64,000 nt of DNA from Xanthostigma xanthostigma (lineage: Eukaryota; Arthropoda; Insecta; Raphidioptera; Raphidiidae). A program made the position numbers and the translations under genes. Within the stretch, counting starts at the first letter, position 1, and every line of letters starts with the position of its first letter. The stretch lies in NCBI GenBank assembly GCA_963575645.1, contig OY754468.1, positions 5,084,001 to 5,148,000 of the forward strand, written 5' to 3'. Shown one piece after another: positions 32,840 to 43,244 of the stretch. The notes beneath the pieces are model-generated. The model did no database searches. It saw only the letters and a list, made by a program, of their open reading frames with translations, and was not told where the DNA came from.

Positions 32840-33480
32840 ATTATTCAACAATACCACTTTCGGTAAACGCATTGTACATATGGCACGTTGTGCCGCGGGA
32901 CTTCAGAATGGCCGATGAGACGTCGATCAGTCTGGTTTGTCACCTCACGTACGAATTTAAAGATAGGCATTGAAGCAATTTTTTCAGGGTTTTTAAAGTT
33001 ATCTTTATTATCATGCCGTGCCACTAACCATTTTTACGTAGTATTTTCCTCTGGTGGAAACTTCCTAATTATATTATTCAGTTTGAGTAGGTAATAATAA
33101 TTGCACTCGGTATAGATGATTACACAAAGTTACTAATTAATTCAAGTTAAGTACAATGACTATTAATTAACTTTCAGACTTTAGTTCACTAATTGCACTC
33201 AATCAAATACACACATACTGCCAACAGGCAGTTAATTGCAATGTTTGTGGTATAATTGCAAATGTATTTCAAACAAACAAACAAAATAACATGACAGTTG
33301 CACAGTGTTATTAGAACGCTGGCTCAAGGGTTAGTCAAGCCTTTTATTAGATTTCCTAGCTGGCGTTGTCCAGAAAACAGACACATTGAGAGTGACGACT
33401 CCAAAGTAAAACAACCAGATTATCAGATACCGTTTAAAATTTAAATACATCCATCTATTGTTATCCGTTCTATTTGTAGA
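32840..33480. other. Unassigned sequence
   Basis: Two short open frames without recognisable domains. No element ends seen. Confidence 0.35.
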
Positions 33481-33483
33481 CAT

Positions 33484-33965
33484 TTGCGCTACAAAATATT
33501 TAGAACCTATCTAACAGACATCAGTTTGTATCCAATAAGAATGAAATATCAGATATATTACTTATTCAACATGGTGTCCCACAATGTTCTATTCTTGGGT
33601 CCATTTGATTTTAATCTATATAAATGGTTTGCCCAACTATATGAGACCTTACAATACATATATATTCGTTGATGATACAAGAGAAGGCTTAAAATGGTTT
33701 TCAGCAAACAAATTCACTTTGTATTTAAGGAAAACTAAAAAAATTAAATGTTATATACATCTAAGTAGATCAAATAGCGAAGGCAGTGTGATATTTATTG
33801 GTATCTTAATTATCCTAGCTCTTAAATGGCATGACCACATTGACTACCTTAGTGATAAGTTGTCCAAGGCAATTTATGCTATTGGGAAAATAAGAGAGGT
33901 AGTATCAGGTGAGACTGCTCGAATCACCTACTTTAGCCTATTTCATACTTTTTCAACTAACTAGC
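33484..33965 (+). pseudogene. LINE reverse transcriptase fragment (Jockey/CR1-like)
   Basis: Overlapping frames read a degraded IQHGVPQ-SILGP-type block, then LILIYINGLPNYM, then FVDDTR (the catalytic F/YxDD motif, here FVDD), WFSANKFTLYLRKTKK, a HDHIDYLSDKLSKAIYAIG stretch and SGETARITYFSLFH. This is the palm/thumb order of non-LTR retrotransposon reverse transcriptase. At least one frame change and several lost residues show it is dead. 5' and 3' parts are absent. Confidence 0.75.
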
Positions 33966-34473
33966 CAAAAACTAAATATTTGAGCTTAAATTCGAAGTTT
34001 TTAGCTGAAATATTGGTCAAGATTTCTTTATAAACTGTATGAGAGCTGAAGATCTTGGAAACGGCTGAATCTAAATCCATCAAGCAAAAACCAGTATTAA
34101 AAAAAAACACATTGACATCGGTACATCCGTCTTAGAGCTACGATACCACAGACAGACAAAAAGTTCCAACTTATTACGTCCCACTTTTTGCATCGGATAT
34201 TAAAGAATAGAGAAATTACAAACAAATAAAAAAATGAGAATACTTTGGGACAAAGTGATCAGAAATTTGTGGTGAGAAATTGTGAACAATATTTTTTTTT
34301 GCTTTCGTCAATAATGTATGTAAAAGTCATTCTAGACAAGGCAAAATAGCGTTGTTGATATGCTATTTTGCCCTATCTAGAATATATTTAGCTGTACCCA
34401 CAGCATGTCTAAAAAAAATAAGATAACTTACAGGAAAACATTCTTTTATTAACAATATTATTAATAATAAAAC

Positions 34474-34946
34474 AATTTTATTCAACACGCGTGAGTAATA
34501 TGTAATTTCGGGGCCCTGCTAAACTCGGGAGAAATAATAAATTACTTCATGTTGACGCGTAGAGTGTAATAATGAATTTTCTGGACCAATAGAAACTCAG
34601 TAGCAAGCCCAAGCGCGAAATAATAAAAAAAAACTGCACGCAGCTTCTGGACCAATAGGAACGTGGTAGGCGGTATTGTATATATGAAAACAGCATCGCA
34701 ATTCAGCGAAAGTCATGGCAATCTTATTATGGGTACGTCAATCAATGAAGTGATTTATTATTTTTCCCTCTTTTATCAGGGCCCCGATTACATATTACTC
34801 CTGCTAGTTGAATAAAGTATTATGTGCGACCATTGATCGAAGGAGAATATTCCACTCGCGTGCGTTTTACCGCACTCGCTGCGCTCGTGCGGCAAATTTC
34901 ACGCTCATGGAATCTTCTCCTTCTCTCACTAGTCGCACAATATACT
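34474..34946 (+). mobile_element. DNA transposon relic, copy 2 of the 24.4 kb family
   Basis: Better preserved than copy 1: TTTATTCAACACGCGTGAGT and the mirrored CTAGTTGAATAAAG bound the inner part. The second hairpin carries CGCACTCGCTGCGCTCGTGC, a near-perfect palindrome. An internal TTCTGGACCAATAG phrase is duplicated in this copy. Confidence 0.6.
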
Positions 34947-34949
34947 ATT

Positions 34950-36605
34950 ATTATTAGTTTCTGATATTTCCTACAAAAATAAAAAATCGCGTTAGCATGT
35001 CTGTGGCGATAACAATTAAATATATTGATACTAATTATTGGAGACTGATTATTGAGACTAATAATTAATTAATCATATTATTCTTTATTTAATAACTCAA
35101 TAGGTATACCTATAGTGTTTTATTACTTTGCAATACCTATGTGTTAATATATTAGAGCTCAATACATAAAATATGATGACACCTGTCAGCAGATCTAGAC
35201 AAAGGTGTAGATATGGAGGGTAAAAAAGGTAATCCCCCCAGGATCATGGTAATAAAAAATAAAACTAAAAATATTACAAACACCTAACTAAAAAATAAAA
35301 TTTAGAAATACTACCTGAAAAAAAATTTGTAAAATTAGTTTGGTAATTACCATTTTGCTTGTTACCTTCCTTCGTAAGGATTATTGTGTTTTTAAAACTT
35401 AAAATACTGATTTTTTTGCTTTACCCCCTCCACAAAAAAATTCTACGCCCTTGGATCTAGAATCTAGACCTAGAACTTGCATATTTGCTGAGATGGTCAT
35501 ATTGCGTCTTGTACCTATTTTTATGGGGAATCGCCACATGTCTAAAGTCAAGATTTATCTCTTAAAAATACGTTTTTTTGCTGGAGATTTATTTTATAAC
35601 ATTGTCATAAATATAAGTGCTTTGCTTTTAAAATATTTACATCAAAATTGTAGTATGACGTTTATTTGCAATTTGTTTTTTTATTTTTTATATGAAGCAT
35701 TCGAGTATTGTTATAGACATAAAAATGCGTTTTCAAATGAAATCATTAAAATCCATTGAAAATTTGTGCATCCCTGGTACAAAATAATTTTGTCTCGTAT
35801 CGCTAGCTAGTAGATTCAGTGGCTAATTAGCTAATGATACGTAAAACTATTGATAGTTTTGATTGACCTTGGCATTTTAACATTATGGCAACATTTGTAT
35901 TCAAAATCAAATTAATTTATGTAGCAATTGGAAATAAACCAAACGTATCTATTATACTGTATTAAATTAATTTTGGTTTTCATTTTGTAATTCGAAACAG
36001 TGTCGTGCAAAAGGACGTTAAGTACCTACCGACTTTAGACAAGAAAAAAATCGAGTTTAAAATTTTGAAATATATGTTTATCTAAACATAATAAAACTGT
36101 AAATTATGCGTGTCTGTGCACTGAAAATATTTGCTTAAAAATAATTGCGGGAGTGAATAAGAAATGACAGAATGAATTAAGAGCATTTTTAGAATTTTTG
36201 TCTGTTTGTGCACGCATCACGTAAACACTACTGACCAAATTTGGATGAAGTTTTTAGATAACTATCATATATTGAATAAAAAGAAACTGTTAGGTTCGTA
36301 ATAAAGTTGTTTATTAAATTATTATCAATTGTTTAATAGTGAATCACAGTTTTGTTATAAAATTAACAACATTCAACAAACAGTCCTATACCTATACATA
36401 TTATCATTTATATACCTATGATATTGATGAAGTGAAAAATATTCAGTCTTATGTGCACTATTAGTAGATAAATTTAAAAAAAGCAACAAACAACTAAATA
36501 CCTATAGCTCTCTTTTAACAAAATACACAAAACTAAAAGTTTTAGTTAACCAAATCAAAAACATATACAACTATTAAGAGCACTGTGGTTAAAACAAAAA
36601 TAAAA
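34950..36605. other. Unassigned AT-rich sequence
   Basis: A 102-codon open frame at 35,451-35,759 has no domain and AT-rich composition, and I take it as chance. No element ends recognised in this 1.6 kb. Confidence 0.4.
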
Positions 36606-36610
36606 AATAG

Positions 36611-36750
36611 GTACTTCTTACCACAACAGTTTTATTTAAAGATGTACATTTCGGGAGCTGTGCTTTCATCTTTAGCAAACACTAAGAAGATGAGAGCATA
36701 GCTCCCGAAATGTACATCCGCTAATAAAACTGTTGTGGTAAGAAGTAACT
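36611..36750. mobile_element. Small foldback element, about 55-bp arms
   Basis: TACTTCTTACCACAACAGTT and onward to CATTTCGGGAGCT is mirrored at 36,695-36,750. Confidence 0.65.
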
Positions 36751-36754
36751 ATTA

Positions 36755-37470
36755 TTTATTTTTTATTTAAAAAAGATCTTTGTTAAAAAATAGCAATTTC
36801 AAACTCTTGAAAAACATCAAAAAGTCTATACCTAATTAAGTACACAGACCAAAAACCCAACAAAAGTCGTAGAGGCCGGACACGTAATTATTTGGCCCGA
36901 CACGACCGTAAAAAGCAGGACATGTCCGGCTATAGCCGGACTCCTGGTAACCTTAGTTCTATATACGTACCTACGTCTAAAATTTCACTAATAATAGCGT
37001 TTGCCCATTCAGTAGAATTTTACCTCCTCTTTAATTATCTGAGTGAAAAGGGCTTATTGAAATTGTTTAGACCAATTTACATTAAAAACAGTCGCGACAT
37101 TGTAGCAGTACAGTCGCCCGGTACTACATGTCTAATTTGAGCTTAAAACCTGTAAAAATTCAGAGTATCGGTATCCAGAGATCTATGCACTTCTGTATTA
37201 TTATATATCGGTAATCATTTTATACACGCGATTTTAATTAGCGTCGAGGTTAAACTTCCATGTCGCTTCAAACGAACTCACAGACACCCACCAGCAGGCC
37301 ACTTACCTATATGTACATTATATAGAGTGAGAGAAGAGACCGGCTGCGCCGGTGGGGCTTCGTTCTCATCTCTATGTGTATGTGTTATTATTGCTGCTGC
37401 CCTTTGTGCGGCCCCCGTAATTATTCCAGGGTTGGACACTTGAACTGACGTATATAACATTCAATTTATA
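36755..37470. other. Unassigned sequence
   Basis: Several GGCCGGAC / GTCCGGC motifs around 36,875-36,945 may be the end of a decayed element. No gene seen. Confidence 0.35.
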
Positions 37471-37474
37471 TAAA

Positions 37475-37700
37475 ACTAGCGGTCCCGCCCTGATTCACCC
37501 GGCTGCAAAATAATTTGGTCTTAATCCGCCCATCAATTCGACTTGTATTATGTTCACAGACAGACGCACAGACTTTTTCCAAAAATATATTTTTCAAAAC
37601 GAAAAAATATTCTTAAATTTGGAATGTGAATTTTGACCTAAATCAGTACCATTGTCCACTTGTGGAGATGGAATGGTAAAAACAATTCGTAGCTGAATAT
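37475..37700. repeat. Helitron-like 3' end joined to a fragment of the 43-45 kb repeat
   Basis: CTAGCGGTCCCGCCC at the left is a minus-oriented Helitron-like end. 37,545-37,690 matches the ACAGACGCACAGAGTTTTTC to CCACTTGTGGGTTGG portion of the repeat at 44,890-45,035. Confidence 0.5.
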
Positions 37701-37975
37701 ATTGAATTATTGATTAAAAAAATAATCCGCCATACACAATAATTAGCAAAACCAAAAGTGCACATAACGCAAGTTTCCAGTGTATGTATAATGAAAATTG
37801 AAAAAATAAATTTAAAAGAAACAATTGAAAAAATAAATAAAATTGAAAAAAATGAAGAAGAATATATAATATAAATATCAAGTGGAACAAAATGAAATAA
37901 AAAAAAAACTAAAATTCGATTATGTCGACAGGAATCGAATCCGGGGCCTTGTCACTACTGGCTAATAGGCCCCAC

Positions 37976-38746
37976 TCACGATCAAACTTCATGTCACAGT
38001 TCAGTATTCAGTGAAGTTGGACAGATTAATCGAAAGACTGACTGGTACCACACACAGTTCATGCAAACTGCTCATTTTTAAAAAATTTTTGTGTTCAGTT
38101 GGGTCAGTTGTTGGCATACACTCGTCGAGTATAGATAAATAATATATATTATATACATACTATAATATTATACTATAGATAATTAATAAGAACTAAATGA
38201 GTTATTTAAATGGTGAGGATTGGCTGTTCATAGCTATGGGATTGTATTTAAAACAGGGAAATAAGAAAAAAAAGAAGAATATGGTTGGAAATTTTGTTAG
38301 AAATGCGTGATTCAAGAAGTCATGATTATTTGATTAATGATTTACATCTTGAACCGCTTGATTGGAATAATTATTATTTATGAATGTATGAATTAACTTA
38401 CAATTATTTACTGAAATTAGTTACCCTATTTATTAAGAACCAGGGCACAAATATGCGAAAATCTATTTCTGCACAAGAAAGACTTGCAGCAACATTGAGA
38501 TTTTTGGCTTCTGGTTGTACAAAACACAGAACTCCAAAAACTGAACTGAAAAAAACCCACACACACAGCAGTTTACTTGAACACTGAACACTGAAGTCGT
38601 TCAAAAATCAAGATGTATTTGATGAGTTCATGCCTGACTTCAGTGTTGGTTTCAGTGTTTATTTGTCCCACACATTATCATGCTTCACTGAACTATAAGT
38701 TTGCACACTGAACTGTGGAATAAAGTTTGATCGTGAGTGGGCCCTA
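37976..38746. mobile_element. PIF/Harbinger element, internally deleted, TAA duplication
   Basis: Ends TAGGCCCCACTCACGATC and ..GATCGTGAGTGGGCCCTA are inverted repeats flanked by TAA on each side, the TWA target typical of PIF/Harbinger. Subterminal CAGTTCAGT / ACTGAA motifs recur in both arms. The interior keeps only an N-terminal scrap of the transposase gene. Confidence 0.85.
38275..38587 (+). pseudogene. Harbinger transposase N-terminal remnant
   Basis: One frame reads WLEILLEMRDSRSHDYLIND up to a stop near 38,381. The next reads YNYLLKLVTLFIKNQGTNMR followed by ISAQERLAATLRFLASG, the hallmark N-terminal region of Harbinger (DDE_Tnp_4) transposases. It then runs directly into the right terminal region, so the DDE catalytic part is deleted. 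Confidence 0.75.
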
Positions 38747-39084
38747 TAAGGCCTTATCCACTACGCCATGAAACTTCAGCAACGGTACCGCTGTTATCAT
38801 GGTAGAGAAGTATAGCACTTATTCTACGGTAATTTACTACAGTAATATTATATTTTTAACTATTAGCTGTCAAAAATAACAAATACAACTGTTTATAAAA
38901 ATTAAACTACAGAACACATTTCAGGGTTCTAGTATGATAGTAATCAAAGTGAATAAAATATAAACCAAGGCGATGCGACTAAAATTGCAATCTGTAGAGT
39001 TCGGACGTACAAATCAACCGACAACTGCTGTTAGTGATTTTCAATTACAATTTTAGAGGTAATTATAACTCTAATCGATCTAAA

Positions 39085-39535
39085 AATGGTTCAGTTTTTA
39101 ACCGACGAAAAACAAAAACGGAGGAGGTTCTCAAGTCGACGCGTATATTTTTTTTTTTTTTTTTTTTTTATGTATGACCACGCATAACTTTTTACAGAGT
39201 AGTCCGATTTTGATAAATATTTTTTTGTTTGAAAGGGTATACCCCGAAGTTGGTCCCATATAAATTTGGTAAAAAAATTCCAACCCTAAGGGTAGGAAAA
39301 CAGGGGATGATTGATTGTTCACTCACTGATTGTAATGTATGACCACACATAACTTTTTACAGAGTAGTCCGATTTTGATAATTATTTTTTTATTGAATAG
39401 GGTATACCTCGAGGCTGGTCTCATATAAATTTGGAAAAAAAATTCTTACCCTAAGGGTGGGAAAATAGGGGTGATTTATTGTTCACTCATAGATTTTCAT
39501 GCTGAGTTGTGTATTACAATTATAAATTATATAGC
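39085..39535 (+). repeat. Repeat with poly-T run and two tandem 165-bp units
   Basis: Begins with an AACCGACGAAAAACAAAAAC / GGAGGAGGTTCTCAAGTCGA head and a poly-T run (39,149-39,170), then two units (about 39,171-39,335 and 39,336-39,500) that both start ATGTATGACCAC and include GAGTAGTCCGATTTTGATAA. The head resembles a repeat common in moths. Confidence 0.6.
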
Positions 39536-39552
39536 CACAAAAAATTATAAAA

Positions 39553-39906
39553 TAAAAACTTTTTATCAAAAAAATTAAACCGCCGAAAAACTGAAAAGAA
39601 AAAAATAATAAATCTTTTTATTTAACTAAGTAGTTGAACGTACGTGACAGTCTAGTATATCTAAGTAATTTTGAGTCGGCGTCAAACAACCAATGAACAA
39701 AGATCACTAAAAGAAATAACCAAATCAAATTAGAGAACTCTCGTGAACTCTCAGAGATTTCCGGCGAAGGATTGTTGACGCCGACTCAAAATTACTTAGA
39801 TATACTAGACTGTCACGTACGTTCAACTACTTAGTTAAATAAAAAGATTTATTATTTTTTGCTTTTCAGTTTTTCGGCGGTTTAATTTTTTTGATAAAAA
39901 GTTTTT
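39553..39906. mobile_element. Foldback element, about 140-bp arms
   Basis: Left arm CGCCGAAAAACTGAAAAG through ACTCAAAATTACTTAGATAT-type sequence is mirrored on the right with few mismatches. The centre is about 85 bp. Right-arm bases read GACGCCGACTCAAAATTACT. Confidence 0.75.
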
Positions 39907-39909
39907 TTT

Positions 39910-40378
39910 AAAAAGCAACAGTTTGGATGGATTTTGTGCAAAATTAACTTAGTTACAACTTCTTGTATGAACGAAAGTCAGCTCTGACGCGCAAAGCAGT
40001 AATAGAGCACACACTGCTAGTGTAGCGGTATGTGCAATTCGGGATTATTATTTTTTTGAAAATAATTCGTAGTACAGATTTCAGGATTATTACATTGAAA
40101 AAAAAATACTCCTGGTGTAATGCGTTATTAAAAGTAACGCATATTTGCAGCCCTGTATACAGGATAAAGATGACATTTAATGATTTATAGAAAACACGGT
40201 ATAAACTGTACTTGCAAGTTAGTACAAGTTTAGTTTGACGTTACAAGTTAATTAACCTGTAACTGTACTTAGTTACTTGCTTAAGGAAGAACAAGAAATC
40301 AAGGTTCTTTCGATTATCATTAGTTTGCTAAATTAATTTATTATTGTCAATTGGATCGGCTTGTACGGATACATATTG
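39910..40378. other. Unassigned AT-rich sequence
   Basis: No features seen. Confidence 0.4.
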
Positions 40379-40379
40379 A

Positions 40380-41085
40380 CTAGCCGTCCCGTCCGGTTTC
40401 ACCCGGGTGCAAAAGAACGAATGGGGAAGGGAGGGACATGAGTACGCACATTTATCTTAGTTTACCGAGATGAATGTTGTGTCAAAATTTCATGATGATC
40501 GGAGTTACCGTTCAAAAGTTTTTGTCGATAAAAAGCAGTATTTATACTTTTTTTTATTTTAAATCAATAATTACTGTAATTAATAAAATATAATAAATAT
40601 TTAATTGAAAACACTTTCGGAAAATTATTTTTATATAGATACCTATACCTAGTTGTAACAGTTTTCGAATGAGCTATTAATTAGATTTATTTAATTTTAA
40701 TTAGTCGTAAATAAAATTAAAATAAATTTAAATGTAAGCCATAAAAGAAAGCAATGTGGAAAGTAAAAAAAAAAATAAAAATATATTCGCTTAACGTGGG
40801 GCTCGAACCCACGACCCTGATATTAGCAGTCGCATGCTCTACCGACTGACCCAGCCGGGCTTGTGAATGTGCGACCTAATATATGTAGTTACGGCATTTC
40901 ACCTGAATAGAATCTATTTTTTAGATACATTTTGCAACATTTTTCATTGATGCTCCGCTCCTATAGCCTTCCTCGATAAATAGGCTATCCAACAAAAAAA
41001 AATCAATTTGAACCAATATTTCCTGAGATTAGTGCGTTCAACCAAACAAACAAACAAACTCTTCAGATTTATATATTAGTATAGA
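40380..41085 (-). mobile_element. Helitron-like non-autonomous element, copy B
   Basis: On the minus strand it runs from TCTATACTAATATATAAATC (at 41,085) to CTAG (40,380-40,383). It is collinear with copy A without the 3,477-4,056 insert, and includes the tRNA-like module at the equivalent place. Confidence 0.65.
40788..40860 (-). tRNA. tRNA-Lys-like sequence inside Helitron-like copy B
   Basis: 73 bases beginning GCCCGGCTGGGTCAGTCGGT. The T arm GTGGG-TTCGAGC-CCCAC is perfect and the A and B boxes look sound. The anticodon stem has mismatches and the loop CTGCTAA would give GCT, unlike a true Lys tRNA, so decoding function is doubtful. Confidence 0.5.
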
Positions 41086-41089
41086 TTAC

Positions 41090-41920
41090 GTCTACTTCGA
41101 GGTACCACTTTGAACAGTTCATACAGATATGGACAAAGGCAAGGTCAATAGATTACAGATGTTACCTCGTTCCATGAAAGACGTCAACTGGCGGACCGTT
41201 CATATTTTCATCAACCACGCAATATCAACTGACAGGTTCGCCACCACACGACTGAAATAAAACTTCTTCCTGCCATAATTTGTTATTATTCACCCGAAAA
41301 TTCACAAAATATGAACTTTAAAATGATTTTACAATTTTATTCACTTTAAACTTAGAATATTTAATATTAATTTATAAAATTGTTCAAAAACGAAATGAAC
41401 AGTCTAATGTAAGACGACAGAAATATAAACATAAAGATATAATGAAAACAAAAGTAATACATTGCAATTAAGCGTAAATCTTTATTAAATATTATTTAAA
41501 GTAAGTTTACAAAACTTTTTTTTTAACAGATAGCGCCACTGGCAAGTAAAGGATGTGTCGTTCTATTGTTAGTACTGCTTATATTTTCGGCCACCTGATG
41601 GTGCCACTAGCCAGTGAAGTATTTGTCATCCTCTTTATATCTTTACTAACTTATATTTCCCTCTCAACTTCCGTTTGCCCCGCCCGATCACACTTCCGTA
41701 AAAATCTCTCATCAGGCATTCACCAGCTTACTCCCCAAGCCAAGCGTGCGTAAAGAAGTTTTACTTCAAAAATAAACGATGACTCGCACTCTCATCGAAT
41801 CGGTTCCATTGCTCCATGTCGTGCTAATCCGAACGGAGTCAATCAACTGCCTGTCAAGTCAGACCATTTGAATCTCAATTACGTATTGTAACAAAACTGT
41901 TCTTCGATGTGTAGTACTTC
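41090..41920. repeat. Low-confidence repeat region
   Basis: Short blocks recur elsewhere: CCACACGACTGAAATAAAAC mirrors 57,505-57,530, and the stretch around 41,700-41,770 mirrors 56,185-56,265. No gene or clear element ends. Confidence 0.35.
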
Positions 41921-41922
41921 TC

Positions 41923-42508
41923 TTAAGGCCCCTGCACACGAGGCTAGAAACACTGCTTGGAGTTCTGCTGACCAGTAGGCTGGGTGCAAAGCTGGAAATG
42001 ACGTCAGTGCAGGCTCGCCTGCTAGCTCACAAGATAGGTTTTAAAATTAGAACAGGGGCTATTGTACTTGCTAGATCCGCTGCTAGGTATGAGCAAGAAC
42101 CAATCAGGAAGCTGTATTTTCTCACGTGGGCAACTTGAACAAACGTTCACAAACCAACATGGCGTCATTCTGCTCGGAGTCAGACAACAGACACGTTTTG
42201 CTCTGTGTTTATATTTGACACTTCCCGGTTTTAAAATTAGAACAGGGGCTATTTTCTTGCTACGTCCGCTGCTATGTATGAGCAAGAGTCAATCAGCTCA
42301 GAGTCAGACAACAAACACGTTTTTCTCTGTGTTTATATTTAAACTGTCACTGCGCGCGCACCAGATCTATCCGCAAAACAAGCTTGAAAAGACTTCTCGT
42401 GTAAAGCGAGCACATAAAAGCAATTAAGAAAACCAGCGCTAGAAAACTAGTAGTCAAATCTAGCAAGGAATCTAGCGGTAAATCCAGCCTCGTTTGCAGC
42501 GGCCTTAA
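41923..42508. mobile_element. TTAA-type MITE with an internal 205-bp duplication
   Basis: TTAAGGCCCCTGCACACGAG and ..CTCGTTTGCAGCGGCCTTAA form terminal inverted repeats that include TTAA at both tips, as in piggyBac-targeted elements. The block starting TTTTAAAATTAGAACAGGGG occurs twice (about 42,033 and 42,231). Relatives at 12.9 kb and 46.0 kb carry it once or not at all. No coding. Confidence 0.7.
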
Positions 42509-42509
42509 C

Positions 42510-43240
42510 ATTGAAAAATAATGATTGTGATAAAGGAAATTGTTTCAAACTATTATGAAAAGCGATTGTTCACTAAAATTAGTCAAAATAAACTTTGGAA
42601 AACTTAACAGTTCTACTGATATTTAATAACTTTTGGTTAGTTTTAGTTAGTTACTTTTTTATTCAACTCAATTCAAATGGCAACACTGTAGACTTTGTCA
42701 AATAAGGTTCCTATCTAAAAGAATTGAGTGTTAACCCGCTTGCGCTAATTAGATCCACCCGTAACTTAGTACACCATCCCTATAATTTCTAAATTCAGGT
42801 AATTTTTAAATTAATTGTAGAACATTTTAAAAAAAGTTTTGAATATAAAGACAATAAATGCGGCTACCCTACAATATTTATAATATGCCAATTAAGAGTC
42901 AGTTTGTCGGGTTGGTATTGGTCTCTCAACAAGCAGTTCTGCCAACATTAATAATACATGTATAATTCCCCAATCCTTGCACCTTGGGTATATATTGTTA
43001 ATGTAAGAGAAGCATATCTAGCCTATATTATAATATGTACATAGATATCTGTGGTCATTTGGCAAAACAGTTTATCTCACATCGAAAGAAGATTACACGA
43101 TTTTTTTAAGCGACCAACAACATTGTTTAAAAAATTGTAGTTTTAAAAAAATTTAAAAAACGCTTTTATAGCAATGTGCACTAAAAAGTAAAAAATATTT
43201 TTAAATATAATGATTTTGTTCAACAGCGATAGGATGCCGC
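42510..43240. other. Unassigned AT-rich sequence
   Basis: No features seen. Confidence 0.4.
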
Positions 43241-43244
43241 CCAA

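Larger units (their letters stand above)
37915..38785 (-). tRNA. tRNA-like/SINE module split by a PIF/Harbinger insertion
   Basis: Removing the element at 37,976-38,746 and one TAA restores a minus-strand module with an A-box-like TGGCGTAGTGGAT and B box GGATTCGATTCC. It resembles an Arg-type tRNA and is most likely a tRNA-derived SINE. The cloverleaf is imperfect. Confidence 0.45.

Noticed and set aside
35451-35759. 102-codon plus frame
   Set aside because: AT-driven hydrophobic composition, no domain, no splice or promoter signals. Probably chance.
42022-42427. 87- and 121-codon frames on opposite strands
   Set aside because: Both fall inside the TTAA-type MITE and its internal duplication, with no recognisable domain.
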